Source: Hippopus hippopus (taxonomy: Eukaryota > Mollusca > Bivalvia > Cardiida > Cardiidae). From it: DNA of 64,000 nt. A program made the translations under genes and the position numbers. The notes under the pieces were generated by a model. It did not search any database, was not told the DNA's origin, and saw only the letters and a list, made by a program, of their open reading frames with translations. The stretch spans positions 7,264,956-7,328,955 of the forward strand of contig OX328108.1 in the NCBI GenBank assembly GCA_946811185.2. The letters are read 5' to 3'. Shown here piece by piece: positions 43,742 to 56,979 of the stretch. The first letter of the stretch is position 1. Every line of letters begins with the position of its first letter.

Positions 43742-44006
43742 TGAGCTATGCTTTGTGAAAAGGTGACTTAATGCATCTGCAAAAAGTATCGACCCATGTC
43801 AGCCTGCGCAGTCCGCACAGACTGACATGGGTCGACACGTTTTGCTATTGGTCATTTTTTTGCATGCAAAGGGACAAGTGTACCTCATCATTCTGTCGGT
43901 TGTTATACAATATGGATTTCATCGATGAATAATTATGTGATGACTTGCTTGCCATAATGCATTACGGAGATGCATTAAACACCCTTTTGCCAAAGCATGA
44001 CTCAAA
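43742..44006. mobile_element. Family A palindromic MITE
   Basis: Inverted ends of the AGCCATGCTCTGTGAAAAGG type plus a core hairpin (GACCCATGTCAGCCTGCGCA ... GGGTC). Related copies are at about 18206-18452, 46583-46825, 47095-47336, 48565-48835, 50126-50625 (interrupted), 52070-52335, 53040-53245, 56645-56895, 58045-58265 and 62250-62475. Most carry GGATCCATAATTATGTGATG between core and right end. Confidence 0.75.
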
Positions 44007-44383
44007 TCATTTTGTCCGTATTTGTCGAGACAAAGACATGACATGCAGAAAGAGTATTAGGTGGTTAGAAAACAGTGTCAAATGTGACAGTAACATCCAA
44101 TTACGGTATCAATTTAACACACCCTCATAAAATATCTTAACTACAGTAATTAGCTCGTGAAACAGAATTTACAGCTGCCGAGCTACGAAAGTTGTTGTTT
44201 TCTGCGGAAAATTAAGGTGAATGAAGATTTTAAATCTATGAATACTTATAAAGAAAGTACAATGTCGTCCGGAGAAGTTAACACATGTACATGCAAGTTA
44301 ATTTGTAACATGCCGATCTTAATGTTTGATCTCTTTCTCGGAAAAAGATTTACCATGATAACCCTACACGTTCTTGAGGTCTG

Positions 44384-44574
44384 GGCCCGTATTCACGATC
44401 CATTCTTAACGACAATCCAAGTATTATTTTCAACTTTTCTAAACTTGAAAGTAACGCAACTTCTGATTGGCTAAACCGTTTAGCCAATCAGAAGTTGTTT
44501 TACTTTCAAATTTAAAGAATCTTGAAGAATATGACAAAGAACGTTTTTAAGAATGGTTGGTGAATACGGACCCT
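44384..44574. mobile_element. Foldback MITE with GGGCCCGTATTCAC ends
   Basis: Ends GGGCCCGTATTCACGATCCA and the complement of TGGTTGGTGAATACGGACCC are inverted. The centre is a hairpin (CTTCTGATTGGCTAAACC / GTTTAGCCAATCAGAAG). A diverged copy lies at about 51778-51932, and half of one borders the foldback element at about 27395-27500. Confidence 0.75.
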
Positions 44575-44865
44575 GATCTATGGTACACATGCTTCCAGAT
44601 CCATATTAATCAACCACATTTGACGTTGATCATATCCCAACTTCAAATACTAGCAATCTATTTTGTGGAGAGAGGTAGTCTCTCAGCCAGTCAGGTGAAT
44701 AATATTAGAATTAAGACATAGAGACAAGCGGCGGGTTTAATGCATCTCCGAAATGCGTTATTAAACTCTTTAGCAAACGACAAAATTTTAGAACAGTCCA
44801 AATTGAAAGCATTTCCAGACGACAAAATCAACGTGACTCACAAAATTAAATTTGTTTTGGAAGGG

Positions 44866-44935
44866 TAGAAAATATTGTGGGAAAAAGAGAAAATGCTGAT
44901 TAGCAGCATTTTCTCTTTATCCCATAATGTTTTCA
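44866..44935. repeat. Family D hairpin (GGAAAAGGAGAAAATGCTGG)
   Basis: Near-perfect inverted repeat around GAGAAAATGCTG/CAGCATTTTCTC with TTGTGGGAAAA ends. Other copies are at about 19613-19705, 34104-34165, 54711-54776, 55295-55355, 56277-56340, 56930-57090 (interrupted), 60222-60290 and 60388-60456. Confidence 0.75.
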
Positions 44936-45499
44936 TGAACTTTCTTTCTCAGGGTCATTTAAAGTCGGGATTGTGTGGTAAACGGTTTTAAAGCGAGGCG
45001 TTGTAAAATATGGATCAATACTCTCTAAAAGCCAGGTGAATCATTTGTTATAGTAGTCTTTTGCTGTCATGCAGAAATTCCAACAATGTAACAAAGTCTC
45101 GACATGTTTCTTTTCTTCTTGTAAATGCATTAAACGCCCTTTTCACAGAGCGTGACTCAAGTAAATTTTGGACGTATCAGAGCTAAGAGATAGTAGACAA
45201 TATCGATAAATCTTTACGTATGAAAATTGGACAACTGCTACGGCACAATTTATCAGTGTTACCTTGTACCACAACAGCACAGACAGATAAGTGGAAACAA
45301 TCACAATCATAATCAACGATAAAGTCTGTCTCATCGGAGACAATGATTATTTCTTTTTTTTACTTTTATTTTTAAGCTTTTTTGAACATTATTTCAGTCG
45401 TATGACTGCAACCAATACTGTTTTCCGTGCTTTCGTAATACATGTAATTCCTTAACCAGTAACTCGTACAACCACTTTTCCAAGCCACTAGCTACTTTT

Positions 45500-45561
<62 letters not shown>
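45500..45561. repeat. (CA)n microsatellite
   Basis: About 30 uninterrupted CA units. It interrupts a decayed SINE fragment (45368-45500), so it grew inside that fragment. Confidence 0.95.
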
Positions 45562-45849
45562 GGTGAAAGCAATGCCTAGCTGCTGGAAAGTAACAAATAC
45601 TGTTGCAATATGTTCGAGTCATGCTTTGTAAAAAAGTCGTTTAATGCAGCTGCAAAAATTATCAACCTTGGTCGAAATTTTTTGCTATAGTTAAATTTGT
45701 AGATTTCTGCACATTAAAGGACCAATCTGCCGCATGTTTCAGTAGTTTGTTTGACAAAATGGATCCAATAGTATTGACTGAAATGCCCGATGTAATGTAT
45801 TACTAAGATAGATTAAACCTTTTTTCCTCGTAGCGCCGCTCCTATTCAT

Positions 45850-46365
45850 CTAGGCTGCCTTTCACTAAACTCCATACGCACGAAATTTGCGTAAATTGTT
45901 TAGGCAAGCAAGCATCAAGTCTGAAAACTAGTCTCACTGAACTGCATAACTATATGATTTGAGTAAATATTTGTTTAACTGTACGTCTGCTCATACCTTT
46001 GGGTAATGATTGATTGATTGTATGGTGTTAAACGCCGTTTTCAACATTATTTCAGTTATATCGCGGCGGCCAGTGCACCTATCCATGCTTTCCCGGAGTT
46101 TCTATCACCAGTACTTCGCACAATACGCTTTCCCAAATAACCATCGACGAAACAATAATCAGCAGTGAGAGAAGAACGAATCCTGTCGCAATGACTATCA
46201 TCAATCCTCGGAAAGAAATTGGTCGGGTAGGTGATCGAACCAGCGACCCCCTGTTCTCAAGTCATTCACGCAACCGACAGAGCTAACGGGTCTCGGCACC
46301 TTTGAGTAAAGAAAGAATCGTTTGTGTACATACAATTCTGAACGGTTTACGTAAATCTACCCTGT
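45850..46365. mobile_element. MITE (GGCTGCCTTTCACTAAACT ends) split by a SINE
   Basis: Its two halves match the intact copy at 60731-60968. The SINE at 46007-46297 lies between CATACCTTTGGGTAA and ACCTTTGAGTAAAG, the site where the intact copy reads through. Confidence 0.65.
46007..46297 (-). mobile_element. tRNA-derived SINE nested in a MITE
   Basis: Same family as 26345-26657, with tail TGATTGATTGATTG at the low end and a decayed tRNA-like head at the high end. The flanks ACCTTTGGGTAA (45995-46006) and ACCTTTGAGTAA (46298-46309) are a 12-bp target duplication with one difference. Confidence 0.85.
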
Positions 46366-46464
46366 TAAGTCAACAATAGCCCAGAACTTCTGTTGGAGGT
46401 TTAAACAAACTCGAACTCACAACCTGAAATACAAGCCCTCGGCGTAAGGACTGGGCCTACTTAC

Positions 46465-46559
46465 TTGGAGAAGATCATTATGAGCTCAGCGATGATGAGA
46501 GAGGCAAGAGAGAGTCCATACCCAATGTCAGAGATCAGCCTTATACGTTCAATATGGTC
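46465..46559 (-). CDS. Class B1 GPCR exon: TM1
   Basis: 95-nt exon with ATTACAG acceptor and AA|GTAAGT donor. It starts in phase 0 with DHIERIRLISDIGYGLSLAS, where GYGLSLASL is the TM1 signature of secretin-family receptors. It ends in FSK with two bases of the Lys codon, completed by the first base of the TM2 exon. Confidence 0.9.
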
Positions 46560-48418
46560 CTGTAATAGACAAAATATCCAAGCTATGTGAAAAGTGGGCT
46601 TCATACATATGCAAATCGTATCGACCAAGGTCAGCCAACGCAGTCCGCGCAGGCTAACCTGGTACGAAACTTTTTGCTACTTGTCAATTTTCTGCATGTT
46701 AAAGGACAAGTGTACAGCATAATTCAGTCGGATATTATACAAAACGAATTTTATGGATCTAATATTACATGATGACTTTCTTGGTATCACACATCACGGA
46801 ACTGTATTAAGCCCTTTTTAAGAATGTATTCGTTTGTATCGGTTTTAAAGCAGCTTTAAACTTGATTTTGAAAAAATCGAATTGCTCGTATTAATGTAAT
46901 CAACAGTATCAAACTGCATGTATTACTGTATTTCATCATGGCCGCTGTGCAAAGCCTCACTTTCCTAAATTGACGAATCCTAAAATTTGCACAGGGGACC
47001 ATGGAGGAACGGATTACCAACCGACATGACTTCTTCGTCTCGCAGCAATTCATTTTCAGATGAAAATTGTGACAAGATGCGGAAATATTTTGGGTCACTC
47101 TCTGTGAAAAGGGGAATTAATGCGCCTGCAAAAAGTATCGACCCAGGTCAACCTTCGCAGCCCGCCCAGGCTGACATGAGTCGACACTTTTTGCTATAGG
47201 TCAGTTTTCTACCTCATGTTGCATCCGGTTGAAATACAAAATGGGTTTTATGGATCCTTATTTATGTGATGACTTACTTATTATTCTGCATCACGGAGAT
47301 ACATTAAGCCCTCTTTTGTCAGAGCATGGCTCTTTTGTGTTGAGCAAATTTCTTTTTTGACAAAATTATTTACATACAGTCATGTATAGACGATTGCTTA
47401 TGTTGACAACTCAACCAGCGAAGCATCCATCTGTCATCATGTCTATCCAGCGGTCAATATAGCTCTCACTCGATAAACCTTTCATTTATGTCAGTTTATA
47501 TTATTGTTTGTGTTTGGGATAACAGGTCTAAACCGCGTATGACTCTAATTCGATAAAACTCTTAATAAGTTTTTAATATTGTTTGTCTTTTGGACTACAA
47601 GGCCCCGTTTCACTAAGGTAGTTACGAACAAAATTTGCGTAAGTTTTACGTAACTATAATACAGTGGCATACAGATACAGATGCTAGATAACTATGATGA
47701 TTATTTTAGAAAACTATTGCGATAAATCAAAGTTTCCTGGAAATTTTATCTAGATAAAATGAAAAAATAAGATTTCTATGGAAACTCTGATTTATCGCAA
47801 TAGTTTTCTAAAATAATCATTACAGTTATCTTGTATCTCGTAGCAGATTAATGCCACTATATTATAGTTACATAAAATTTACGCAAATTTTGTTCTTAAC
47901 TACCTTAGTAAAACGGGGCCCAGGTCTAAAACAACGAACTGTGACGAGATGATAAAATAAAGGTTATCGAGTTGGGTTTATATTGAAATAACAACCTTCT
48001 TTTCTTCTTCTTCCTTCCCCTTTCAAGATTTCCAGAAACTATTATTTTTACTTATGTACTTCTCAGATACATTCATATTTCATGGTTAGTTTAAAATGAC
48101 CTTGATATTGTATTATATATGTTTTATGACGTTTGTGACTATACATGTACATTGTACTTGTCAATAAAGAATCTATCTATCTATAAATTATCTCGTCACG
48201 GTATGTGATTTTGAACCAGTTATCCAAAACAATAAATATAAACTGATAACGAAGGTTTATCGAGTGAGAGCTATACCGTGATGAAATAATTTATAAAGCC
48301 AACTCGATTAAATTCATATTATCGCTTCACGCTTCGTGGTTTTCAACATGCATTCCCCCCGAGAAAATAATAATATACAATGTTAATGAAAGGTTTATCA
48401 AGTTAGAGTTATTCTTAC
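46560..48418 (-). other. Receptor intron between ectodomain exon 3 and TM1 exon
   Basis: Contains two family A MITEs, the 47602-47921 palindromic MITE, and repeated phrases of the AGCTCTCACTCGATAAACC type on either side of it. No further exon is needed, because phases match (0 to 0). Confidence 0.65.
47602..47921. mobile_element. Long palindromic MITE
   Basis: Ends GGCCCCGTTTCACTAAGGTA and its complement. The inner arms GAAAACTATTGCGATAAATC and their complement pair around TTTATCTAGATAAAAT, so nearly the whole ~320 bp can fold into one hairpin. Confidence 0.8.
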
Positions 48419-48540
48419 ATTTATGTTGTCAGCAGGGTTTTCTGTAAAACATGCAGAATAATCAGTCCAACCGTTCGTAGTGTTAAAGTCTGGATTATGT
48501 TTCCAAGTCCCATCCATCAGACACTCTCGTTTAGCAAACT
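48419..48540 (-). CDS. Class B1 GPCR exon: hormone-binding domain, C-terminal part
   Basis: 122-nt exon with TTTCAG acceptor and AT|GTAAGA donor. Phase 1 to phase 0. It encodes KFAKRECLMDGTWKHNP then GWTDYSACF, giving the fifth and sixth Cys of the hormone receptor (HRM) domain and its 'GxWxxxP...TxYxxC' ending. Confidence 0.9.
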
Positions 48541-50125
48541 CTGAAAGTATACAATAATATTTAAGTCATGCTCTGCGAAAAGGAGTGGGGGGGGGGCCCT
48601 TAATGCATCGCAAAAAGTATCAACCCATGTCAGCCTGCGCATCCCGCGCAGGCTGACCTGGGTCGAAACTTTTTGCTTTTAGTAAATTTTCTGCGTGGCA
48701 AAGGACCATTTTTCTCCAGATCCAGTGGATTTTTAAACTAAATAAACGTAATGGGCACATAATCATGAGATTATTTGCTTGGTATAATGTATCACGGAGA
48801 TGCATTAAGCCTCCTTTTGCAAGAGGATGGCTTAATTGTATTGAAAATAAATCAGATTTATTTCAGTTTCGTTACATTTGAACATTTCCAATACATTTGA
48901 AAATATATTCAATACATGATTTTATTTTAACTGATTGAAGATTGATATCAAATTGTACTGGTTCATCCGAATATTTGCCAGACCTTCCTTTTCGAACATC
49001 AATTTCATGCTATGATATGTAGATAGCGGATATTTGTTTTTTTCGGTGAAAGATCGAAATTTATTTAATCGAGTGAACATCATCGGTAATATTTTCACGA
49101 GTAGCGCAGCGACTCGTGAAAATATTACTGATCATGTTCATTCGATAAAATAAATTTCGATCTTTACCGAAAAAAGACAAATTTTCTATTTATTACATGC
49201 TTCTAACCCTTTTTTGGGGGGACTTACTTCTAAATCCAGTACAGTTCTTTTCTGTAATTCCCCGTGGCGTACCCCCCTCCGCATAACAATATTACGTAAA
49301 GCGCGAGGAATATAAGGTAAATTACGTCATATTCCATCTCGTTGAAAGGCACACGCATTTTACCTAGGTAACTAGTGCGCGGGAACTACTGTTTCCGTCT
49401 TCAATTGAAGAGTTAGAAAATAAAATCGGTATTTTTCACGGGTCGTAACCATGAAATATCGAAAAATATTTGACCGTTATTTCTCAATGAACTACCGGAA
49501 AATATGAAATAAAGTAGTGATCTTTTTATGTTATCCAAAGTGCTCGCCAATACTAAGTTATCAGAAATCACAGAGGTCACAAGATGGCCGTCGATTTCGT
49601 CCTTCTACATCTTTTGTGTTTATCCTGAAAGCGATGCCTATACTACTTATAATTAGAGTATTGATTAAACTCTAATTATAAGTATTGATAAGTATTGATA
49701 TCATAACCTCATTAGAGTAGGTTTTTGGTTCACACACACACAAAAAAAAAAACAGATAAAGTTGTTCATTACGTGCTGTTTCTCACATAACTTCAATCTA
49801 TTAAAAAATATTCTGCAAAGTTAAAAGTTGTTTGCATGAGGAAAAAAAAAAAAAAAAATGAATTTGATATAAATATTGAAGCATAGACCTTTATCGATAA
49901 TCAAACCAAAGTTCCGGAGAGGTTGTGATAGGTGTGGGTCTGATTACTGATAGGTTTTCTCGTTAACAGCAAATAAAACATTCATCTGTCACGATAATTA
50001 CAACCTACAAGCTTGTTATACTACTGAAGTACTCCATATAAACCCACAGTCATCAAAGTACAGCATTATATTTAATGTTCCCCCTATAATTATGCGATAT
50101 ATTTCGCAATTTCAGGGCAAAAGAT

Positions 50126-50625
50126 ATGTGAGCCATGCTATGCGAAAAGGGGGCTTAATACATCTGCGAAAAGTATCGACTGTGGTCAGCCTGCACCGTT
50201 CGCAAAGGCTGACCTGCGTCCAAACTTTTTTGCTTTTAGTAAAATTTTCTGCACGTTCAAGGACCATTCTACTTAAGGATTCAGACGAAAAGTATTTTAT
50301 TTATCCATAATTATGTGATCACTTGCTTGGTATAATGCATCATGAAGATGCATGGTTTGCAACACGCGAAAAGGGGCATTCGGACATTTGCGTAAAGTGT
50401 CGTCTCGGATCAGCCTGCGCAGTCCGCGCAGGCTGATCCGAGACGGCACTTTACGACTACATTAGACTTGCGCAAAACAGAAAATTACATAAAAACGGAA
50501 ACTGTCGTTTCGGATTAGCCTGCGCGGACTGCACAGGCTGATCCGAGACGACATTTTACGCAAATGTCCGAATGCCCCCTTTCGCGTGTTGCAGGCCGCA
50601 TTAAACCCTCTTTTCCCAGAAAATG
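50126..50625. mobile_element. Family A MITE interrupted by a family B element
   Basis: The family A ends lie at about 50126 and 50625. The family B element occupies 50354-50597 and is bounded by a GCAT duplication (50350-50353, 50598-50601) that is single in uninterrupted family A copies. Confidence 0.65.
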
Positions 50626-53293
50626 GCGCATTTCGTTATTGTGAAGTGTAGACATTTTAGAGAAAATTTTAATGAACCTTTTAATTGCTTAACAGATTAA
50701 ACGAACATTTCCATCTGAAAGTGGAAAATCCCTTAAATGTGGGTTTCACAATTCATGAAGGGTAAATTTAGTCGAATTGGATAGTGAAGATACCAAATCA
50801 GACTGCACACGTTCTGTCCAGTTTGTTATTCACCTGAACTGTATGCAAAAGCGCACAGACTCAAGAGGCCTAGAGATTAAAGTCTCAGTAGCGTCCAACT
50901 GAATAAACAAACTGTTTATAAAATAAAAGTAAATTTCATTTTTACCATGTAAAAATATGGCGATTATTATGACTTTCACGATATGTAAAGGTGCAGTTCG
51001 CAATAGTTCCAGTCAGTGGCAGAAAAAGAATTTTGAAACTAGAACAGATCCTACCATGCCGCATTATCTGTTTGTTTACATCGATGATCGCCGACGATTA
51101 GCCGAATTTTCGTCGTAAATGTCCGCAGTGACGTGTTAGCGACGTAAACACCACGTGATCATTCAAAGCGTCGAAACAAATCCTTCATTCACTTGATCGT
51201 TTTGTCCCCATTCTAGGCTTGAAAAACGTAAGTTTATCGACATCGTAAACAGAAACAATGACACAGGCTGATCATCGCTAATTCATTTATCATCAATACA
51301 GGAAGAGTTTACTACATCTAAATAAGAAAACAGGTTCAGAATGAGCAATCTTACTCTCCGATGGCATAATGTTGGAATTGTATACAATAGTCCTGTCTAC
51401 TACGTCATAGCACTAATAAGATGCAATGTTATCACGTGACGTTCTCGAAGACCTAGTTCGAATATATACGAACGATAACGAAGGTTGTCTCGATCAATGG
51501 CGTCCGTGAAATCGACGGGCTTCTCCATGCATTTTCGCTCACGTATATTATGGCTACCAATGCAGTAACTGACACGTTCGAGTTTCTTCCGATCTTATAT
51601 ATGTGTGTTGTGATGGGTTATCCAATATATTTTCGAGTTATAAACGGTGAAAATTACCTATTTTTGGCTTTACAGGGGCTTTAAAATGCTTTCAAGATGA
51701 ATTTTAATCATGTAGCACCTAAATAAACGGTGAACAAAAAAATAGTAAAAAAGTGATAAGATAGCTAAACGATCATAGTCCGTATTCACCAACCATTCTT
51801 AAGAACATTCCTAGTCTTTTTCTCAAGAATTTTCTAAATTTAAAAGTAAACACAAGTTGTGATTGACTAAACCAATAAGAAATATATGATAAGACAAAGA
51901 ATACTCTTAAGAAAGGTTGGTGGATACTTGCCCAAGTGAAATCAATGTAGGTGTTTCACATTTTAGCAGTTGAGAGGTTTGTAAAACATTGTGTGGAAAA
52001 AAAAAGAAACTGCATGTAATCAATAGTTTTTTCGACAAGGCCTACTATACCTTTCACTGTTTAAGATATGAACCATTCTCTTTGAAATGGGGGCTTAATG
52101 CATCTGCAAAAAGTATGGACCAATGTGAGCCTGCGCAGTCCGCGCAGGCTGACCTGGTCCGAAACTTTTTGCTTTTGGTAAATTTTCTGCATGGCAAAGG
52201 ACTGATCTACCTCATGATTCAGTCGCTTGTTAGAGAGAATGGTTTTTATGGATCCATAATAGTGTAATGACTTGCTTTGTATCATTGATCACGGAGATGC
52301 ATTTAGCCCCCCTTTTGCCAGAACATGGCCCATATAGTTTTTAGAACATACGGCCTAGTCTTGGATCTACACTGATAGACATTTTGGTAGACATTCCATG
52401 TAAAACAGCTTTGAAATCGATTCAGGTTATTTTGTTCCAACTGAAACTGTCCATTGATTCTTTTGTATAGTATGAAAGCTTCAGGATAACAAGGAGACGT
52501 TTTGCCTTAAATTTGATGCAAATTTCTTGCTTTTGTCTGAATAGATGTCATGTTTGTACTTTGTATCAAAGAAATAATCATTCGCCTGGTATTGCCAGCC
52601 TTACTTCACAGATTATAACAAGAAAAAAAAAAAAACTTTCGTGAAAAAACTTCTGGATAGCTAGCATTGACTTTAAGTTTAATTATCTTCACGTTTAGGC
52701 TGGTTCTGTTAACAATGGCGAATTGTTTGAAAGAAAAAAGACAGAGTAGAAAAACAAAAACGATCTTAATTCTTAGAGTGCCGAATAAGCCCAACGAACA
52801 TTTTCAGTCTAGAGATAAGATCCAAATTCAAGATTGCTTTGGTTAAAAATTCCTCAGCAAAGCGAACAGTGTAGATCACAGATCAGACAGGACGTTTTGT
52901 GCAATCTGATCTTGGTCTACACTGGCCGCAAGGGTAACTAAGTTGTGAAAGGTGCTTTAAGGGTTAAATTGATTTGAATCTTTATAAAAAGATACATGTA
53001 CACATGAACGGTGCTCATGCAAAAAGCAGTTTAGCGATTTAGGCTTCCGTGATGCATTCCGGCCAGCAAGTCATCATATAATTATGGATCCATAAAATCC
53101 AACAACCGATTAAATTTGGAGGTAGAATCGTCTCTTGGCAAGCAAAATAATTTACAAATAGCAAAATGTTTTGCGGACTGCGCAGGCTGACATCGGTCGG
53201 CACCTTTTGCGTCTAGGCATTAAAACCCCTTTTCACAGGGTATTGCTGATATTTTATTTAACATTGATGCATAAGATTTGTTGTTTTAATATA

Positions 53294-53550
53294 GCCTGCA
53301 ACACGCAAAAAGGGACATTCGGACATTTGCGTAGAGTGTCGTCCCGGATCAGCCTGCGCAGTCCGCGCAGGCTGATCCGAGACAACACTATCCGATCGTG
53401 TGTGATTTTCTGTTTCACGCAAGTATACTGTGTGACAAATTACAATGTTGATGTAAAGTGCCGTCTCTGATCAGCCTGCGCAAACTGCGCAGGCTGATGC
53501 GGGACGACACTGTACGCAAATATCCGAATGCCACTTTTCGTGTGTTGAAA
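53294..53550. mobile_element. Family B palindromic MITE
   Basis: Ends GCAACACGCAAAAAGGGACA and its complement. Two internal hairpins each contain GATCAGCCTGCGCAGTCCGC or a variant. Other copies are at 50354-50597 and 59219-59475. Confidence 0.75.
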
Positions 53551-54284
53551 GCCAATTATCTAAGTCAGATTTAGTTAATAGTTCAGAAATATAACGGCAC
53601 ACAGAGGGCTCATTGATACATTTCTTGCCATTTTATGCACAGCGTCTTACACAGTCACAGGCTTGTTGTGAAACTGAGGTGAAAACCAGGATTCTTTTTT
53701 ATATTCGTCTATGAGAAAGTAGTCTTTATTCCATGGTAATTCAACAAATCAAAACAAAAAAAGTTACAGAGAATGAGAAAGAGCCGCCACCAAGGAAGCA
53801 TTTGTTACAATGTTTAATTTCTGACCTCCAACAGATGGCGATTTTTGCGTCGTGCTGCCGCCAAGATTGAAAACATTATTGGGTAAAAAAGAAATAACTC
53901 GTAACAAGTAATTTCTGCCTGGAAGCGGCCCACACACGATCATTTCAAATTATCCAATGTATTTTTAATACATGATATTGCCAATCAAATGGAACGTCCA
54001 TTGAAACCTCGCACAGAGTATAAAATTGATGTTTGCGAGCTACTTGTATTTATTGAAAGATTCTAAAATTCAATTTATCACATAACCTCTCTTGCTTTCA
54101 GTGCAATATACCCATCACGAATTTTCTTATCTTATACACGTTTAATATCACAATTGTTTGACGTCGTTTTGTACGTATTTCATAGAAGTGAATGGGTTTT
54201 ATGGAAATTACCGTGCGTGCATCTATAGGTGGTTTCGCATCTTCTGATCTATAACTTGTGAAATATCATAATATGATAAAAAAG

Positions 54285-54440
54285 AACCTGACATTCGTAG
54301 GTGTTTGAGATAAAATTTTATTAAACTCGTCAAGAAAAAAAAAAAAAAAATTCTTAAGCTCACCAAAGGTTCGCTTAATAACATTTTCCTTTGACTCGTT
54401 TCATAAAATTTTATCTCAAACGCCAACTCATGTCAGATCT
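54285..54440. mobile_element. Small MITE
   Basis: Inverted ends CTGACATTCGTAGGTGTTTG / complement of GGCGTTTGAGATAAAATTTT, followed inward by ATAAAATTTTATNAAACNAG. An A-tract lies at the centre. Confidence 0.65.
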
Positions 54441-55955
54441 TATATATGTCATCTAAGGCTTAACATTCGGTCGTCTGCATCAAATTTCATTTCAATTGTA
54501 AATGAATTAATGGGTTAATAAAACGGTTGTGACGTTTTTCGAAATAAAAAACTAGTATTATTGAATATTATTGATGATGCCTCTAGACATGTGTGGGCTG
54601 CATTAAGAAAAACATTTTCACAGTGACACTGTAAGTAATACGACTGAATTCATGTTGACAATAAAGCCAGACAGTTCTGACCTTTAACTAATCAAATCAG
54701 AAATGCTTCTGAAAACATTGTGGGGAAAGGAGAACGTGCTCCTAAGCAGCATGTTCTCCTTTCCTCACAGTTTTTCTTCACTTTCAAAGACAATCCACCA
54801 ATTGAGTCACATTTTATTTGTGGTCTGCAAATGTTTTCAGTTTGGATGAGTGTAAAATTTTGTTGTTTGGTAAAGACTTAACAAGATATTTTCAAAATTT
54901 TCGGTAGATGATGTAGAAAAAAAAAAAAGAAATAAGTGTAGAAAAAGGAGATAGCACTCGTAACTAGGAATTGATCATAATCTCCACCTATATTAATGCA
55001 TTAACGACGTATATGACAAATGTTCGCGAGCATCCTACTGCGCATGAATTTTTGTCGTGGATATTAAATCAAAAGTGCACATATGTATTTTTTTGCACAT
55101 AATGGTAATACTAATGGTGCACTGAAGCAAGCAGCACTTTCTTCGGGTAGTATTGGTGAAGAGAAAAAAATGAATCTTTGAATTGTCACCGTGAAATACA
55201 TAAAATGCTGCTGACACGGCGTTACACACCTAACAAGGAAACAAAGGCAGGAAATTTAAAGCTGTGGAAGTATAGCTGTTTCCTCTTTGAAAATTAGTGT
55301 TGGAAAAGGAGAAATCGCTCCTATTGAGCAATTTTTCCTTTTCCCATCATGTACGCTGAGCTTTTATCCTATTTTTTTCCTTGAAAAAATAACTTCCACA
55401 GTGACCTTCAACCTTGTTTTCTGACGAAATAAGCACGAGTAGGTGCCATTTTTATTTTTTCTTATTGTTTAGAATTATAAATAGTATAAGTGTGGAAAGT
55501 TTAAGAAAAATCCGTCTGTTAGAAAGTATGTATTTTTTAAAGATTAACTCTTAATTCGATCAAATTATCTCCCTTTTTAACTCAATGGTCTATCCATAAC
55601 ATGTACATTTGTACATTTACCATGCTCAAAACCAGGCTTTTATATATTTTTTTACGCAAAAATATATTTAAATGATGTATATTTGTATATTTTTCCTGTA
55701 ATTTTCCTGGCTATTAAAAAAAAGCGCTTTAAATCCAATATAAACTGAATTTTGGAACTGTATTTACCTTTTTCAAAGGCAAATTTCTCAGAAACGAGCT
55801 CGGTGACCCACATCTTTTTTTACTGCAATCTTCTAGAGACATGATGAGCTTTGTATGTGCAAAGTTTTAAAAAAATCTGTCGGTTAGAAAGAAATTGTCA
55901 CATACGTCGTTAAACCCTAATATTCACACTAATTATTACTTTAACTCTGATTTCA

Positions 55956-55956
55956 A

Positions 55957-56003
<47 letters not shown>

Positions 56004-56050
56004 CATTATTATTACTATTATCATCATCATCATCATCTTCATCAATCATC
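55956..56050. repeat. (ATT)n/(ATC)n microsatellite
   Basis: Pure ATT units at the left grade into ATC units at the right. Its open frame is a poly-Leu/Ser artefact. Confidence 0.9.
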
Positions 56051-56979
56051 ATAATTAATATTATTATAAGATTGTCTTAGAGTCGTTTGGTGCAAATTTG
56101 TATTATGGGGTTTGTTGTTGGCAGAAAAAAAAATATATATAATTAGCTCTCTGAAATTTAACCCTTCACCCCGAATGACAAGATTTTAGACTTTTAGACG
56201 CGACTATATTGAAAGCCTAAGCAGACTTTAAAACAATAATTTTGGCTAAAATGATGGAATTTATCTTTGGGAGGGTAGAAAACATTGAGGGAAAAGGAGA
56301 AAATGCTGGCTAGCACAATGTTTCATAAGCCTTAATGTTTCACGGTCGTTAAAACTTTGGATTATTGGTCAAGAGTTAAGTGGTTTTCTTATAGAGATGA
56401 CAGTAGACTATCCCTACGAAGACTACCGGAAACACACGAGATGTTCATTTCACAAATCAACACCATGTTTCCTGCTGTCTCGGTTTTAATGAGTGTGGCA
56501 AAAAGGTCATATTTCCTCGTAAGTCTGCTCCGGACAATAAAATCAAAGTGATGCAAGTGTCATCTGTATACAGTTCTAATTAACCCCTACCTAACTTCAA
56601 AATTTTAGATTTATCCTTATTTACAGTATTTGCAGACGAATAAGTAAATGAGCTATGCTCTTGCAGAAGGGGGGTTAATACATCTCTATATAAAGCAGTA
56701 TGCCAAGTAAGTAATCGCATAATATTGGATCTATAATATCCATTTTGACAAACAGCTGACTGGATCTGGAGGTAGAATGGTCCTTTGACATGCAGAAAAT
56801 TGACCATTAACAAAAGTTTCGACCCATATCAGCCTAACGGACTGAGATACTTTTTGAAGATGCCTTAAGCACCCTTTCTACAGTGTATGGCTCAAATGTA
56901 TCTCGAAAAACGGGATTTGTCTTTGAAAGAAGACATTTGGGGTAAAAAAGGAAGTATTGCTGGTTAGCAGCATTCTCTC

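Larger units (their letters stand above)
43674..46464 (-). other. Receptor intron between TM1 and TM2 exons
   Basis: Holds family A MITEs (43742-44006 and ~45614-45825), a foldback MITE (44384-44574), a family D hairpin (44866-44935), a (CA)30 microsatellite, SINE copies and a nested MITE/SINE pair. Confidence 0.7.

Noticed and set aside
55895..56080. Poly-Leu/Ser open frame
   Set aside because: Translation of the ATT/ATC microsatellite.
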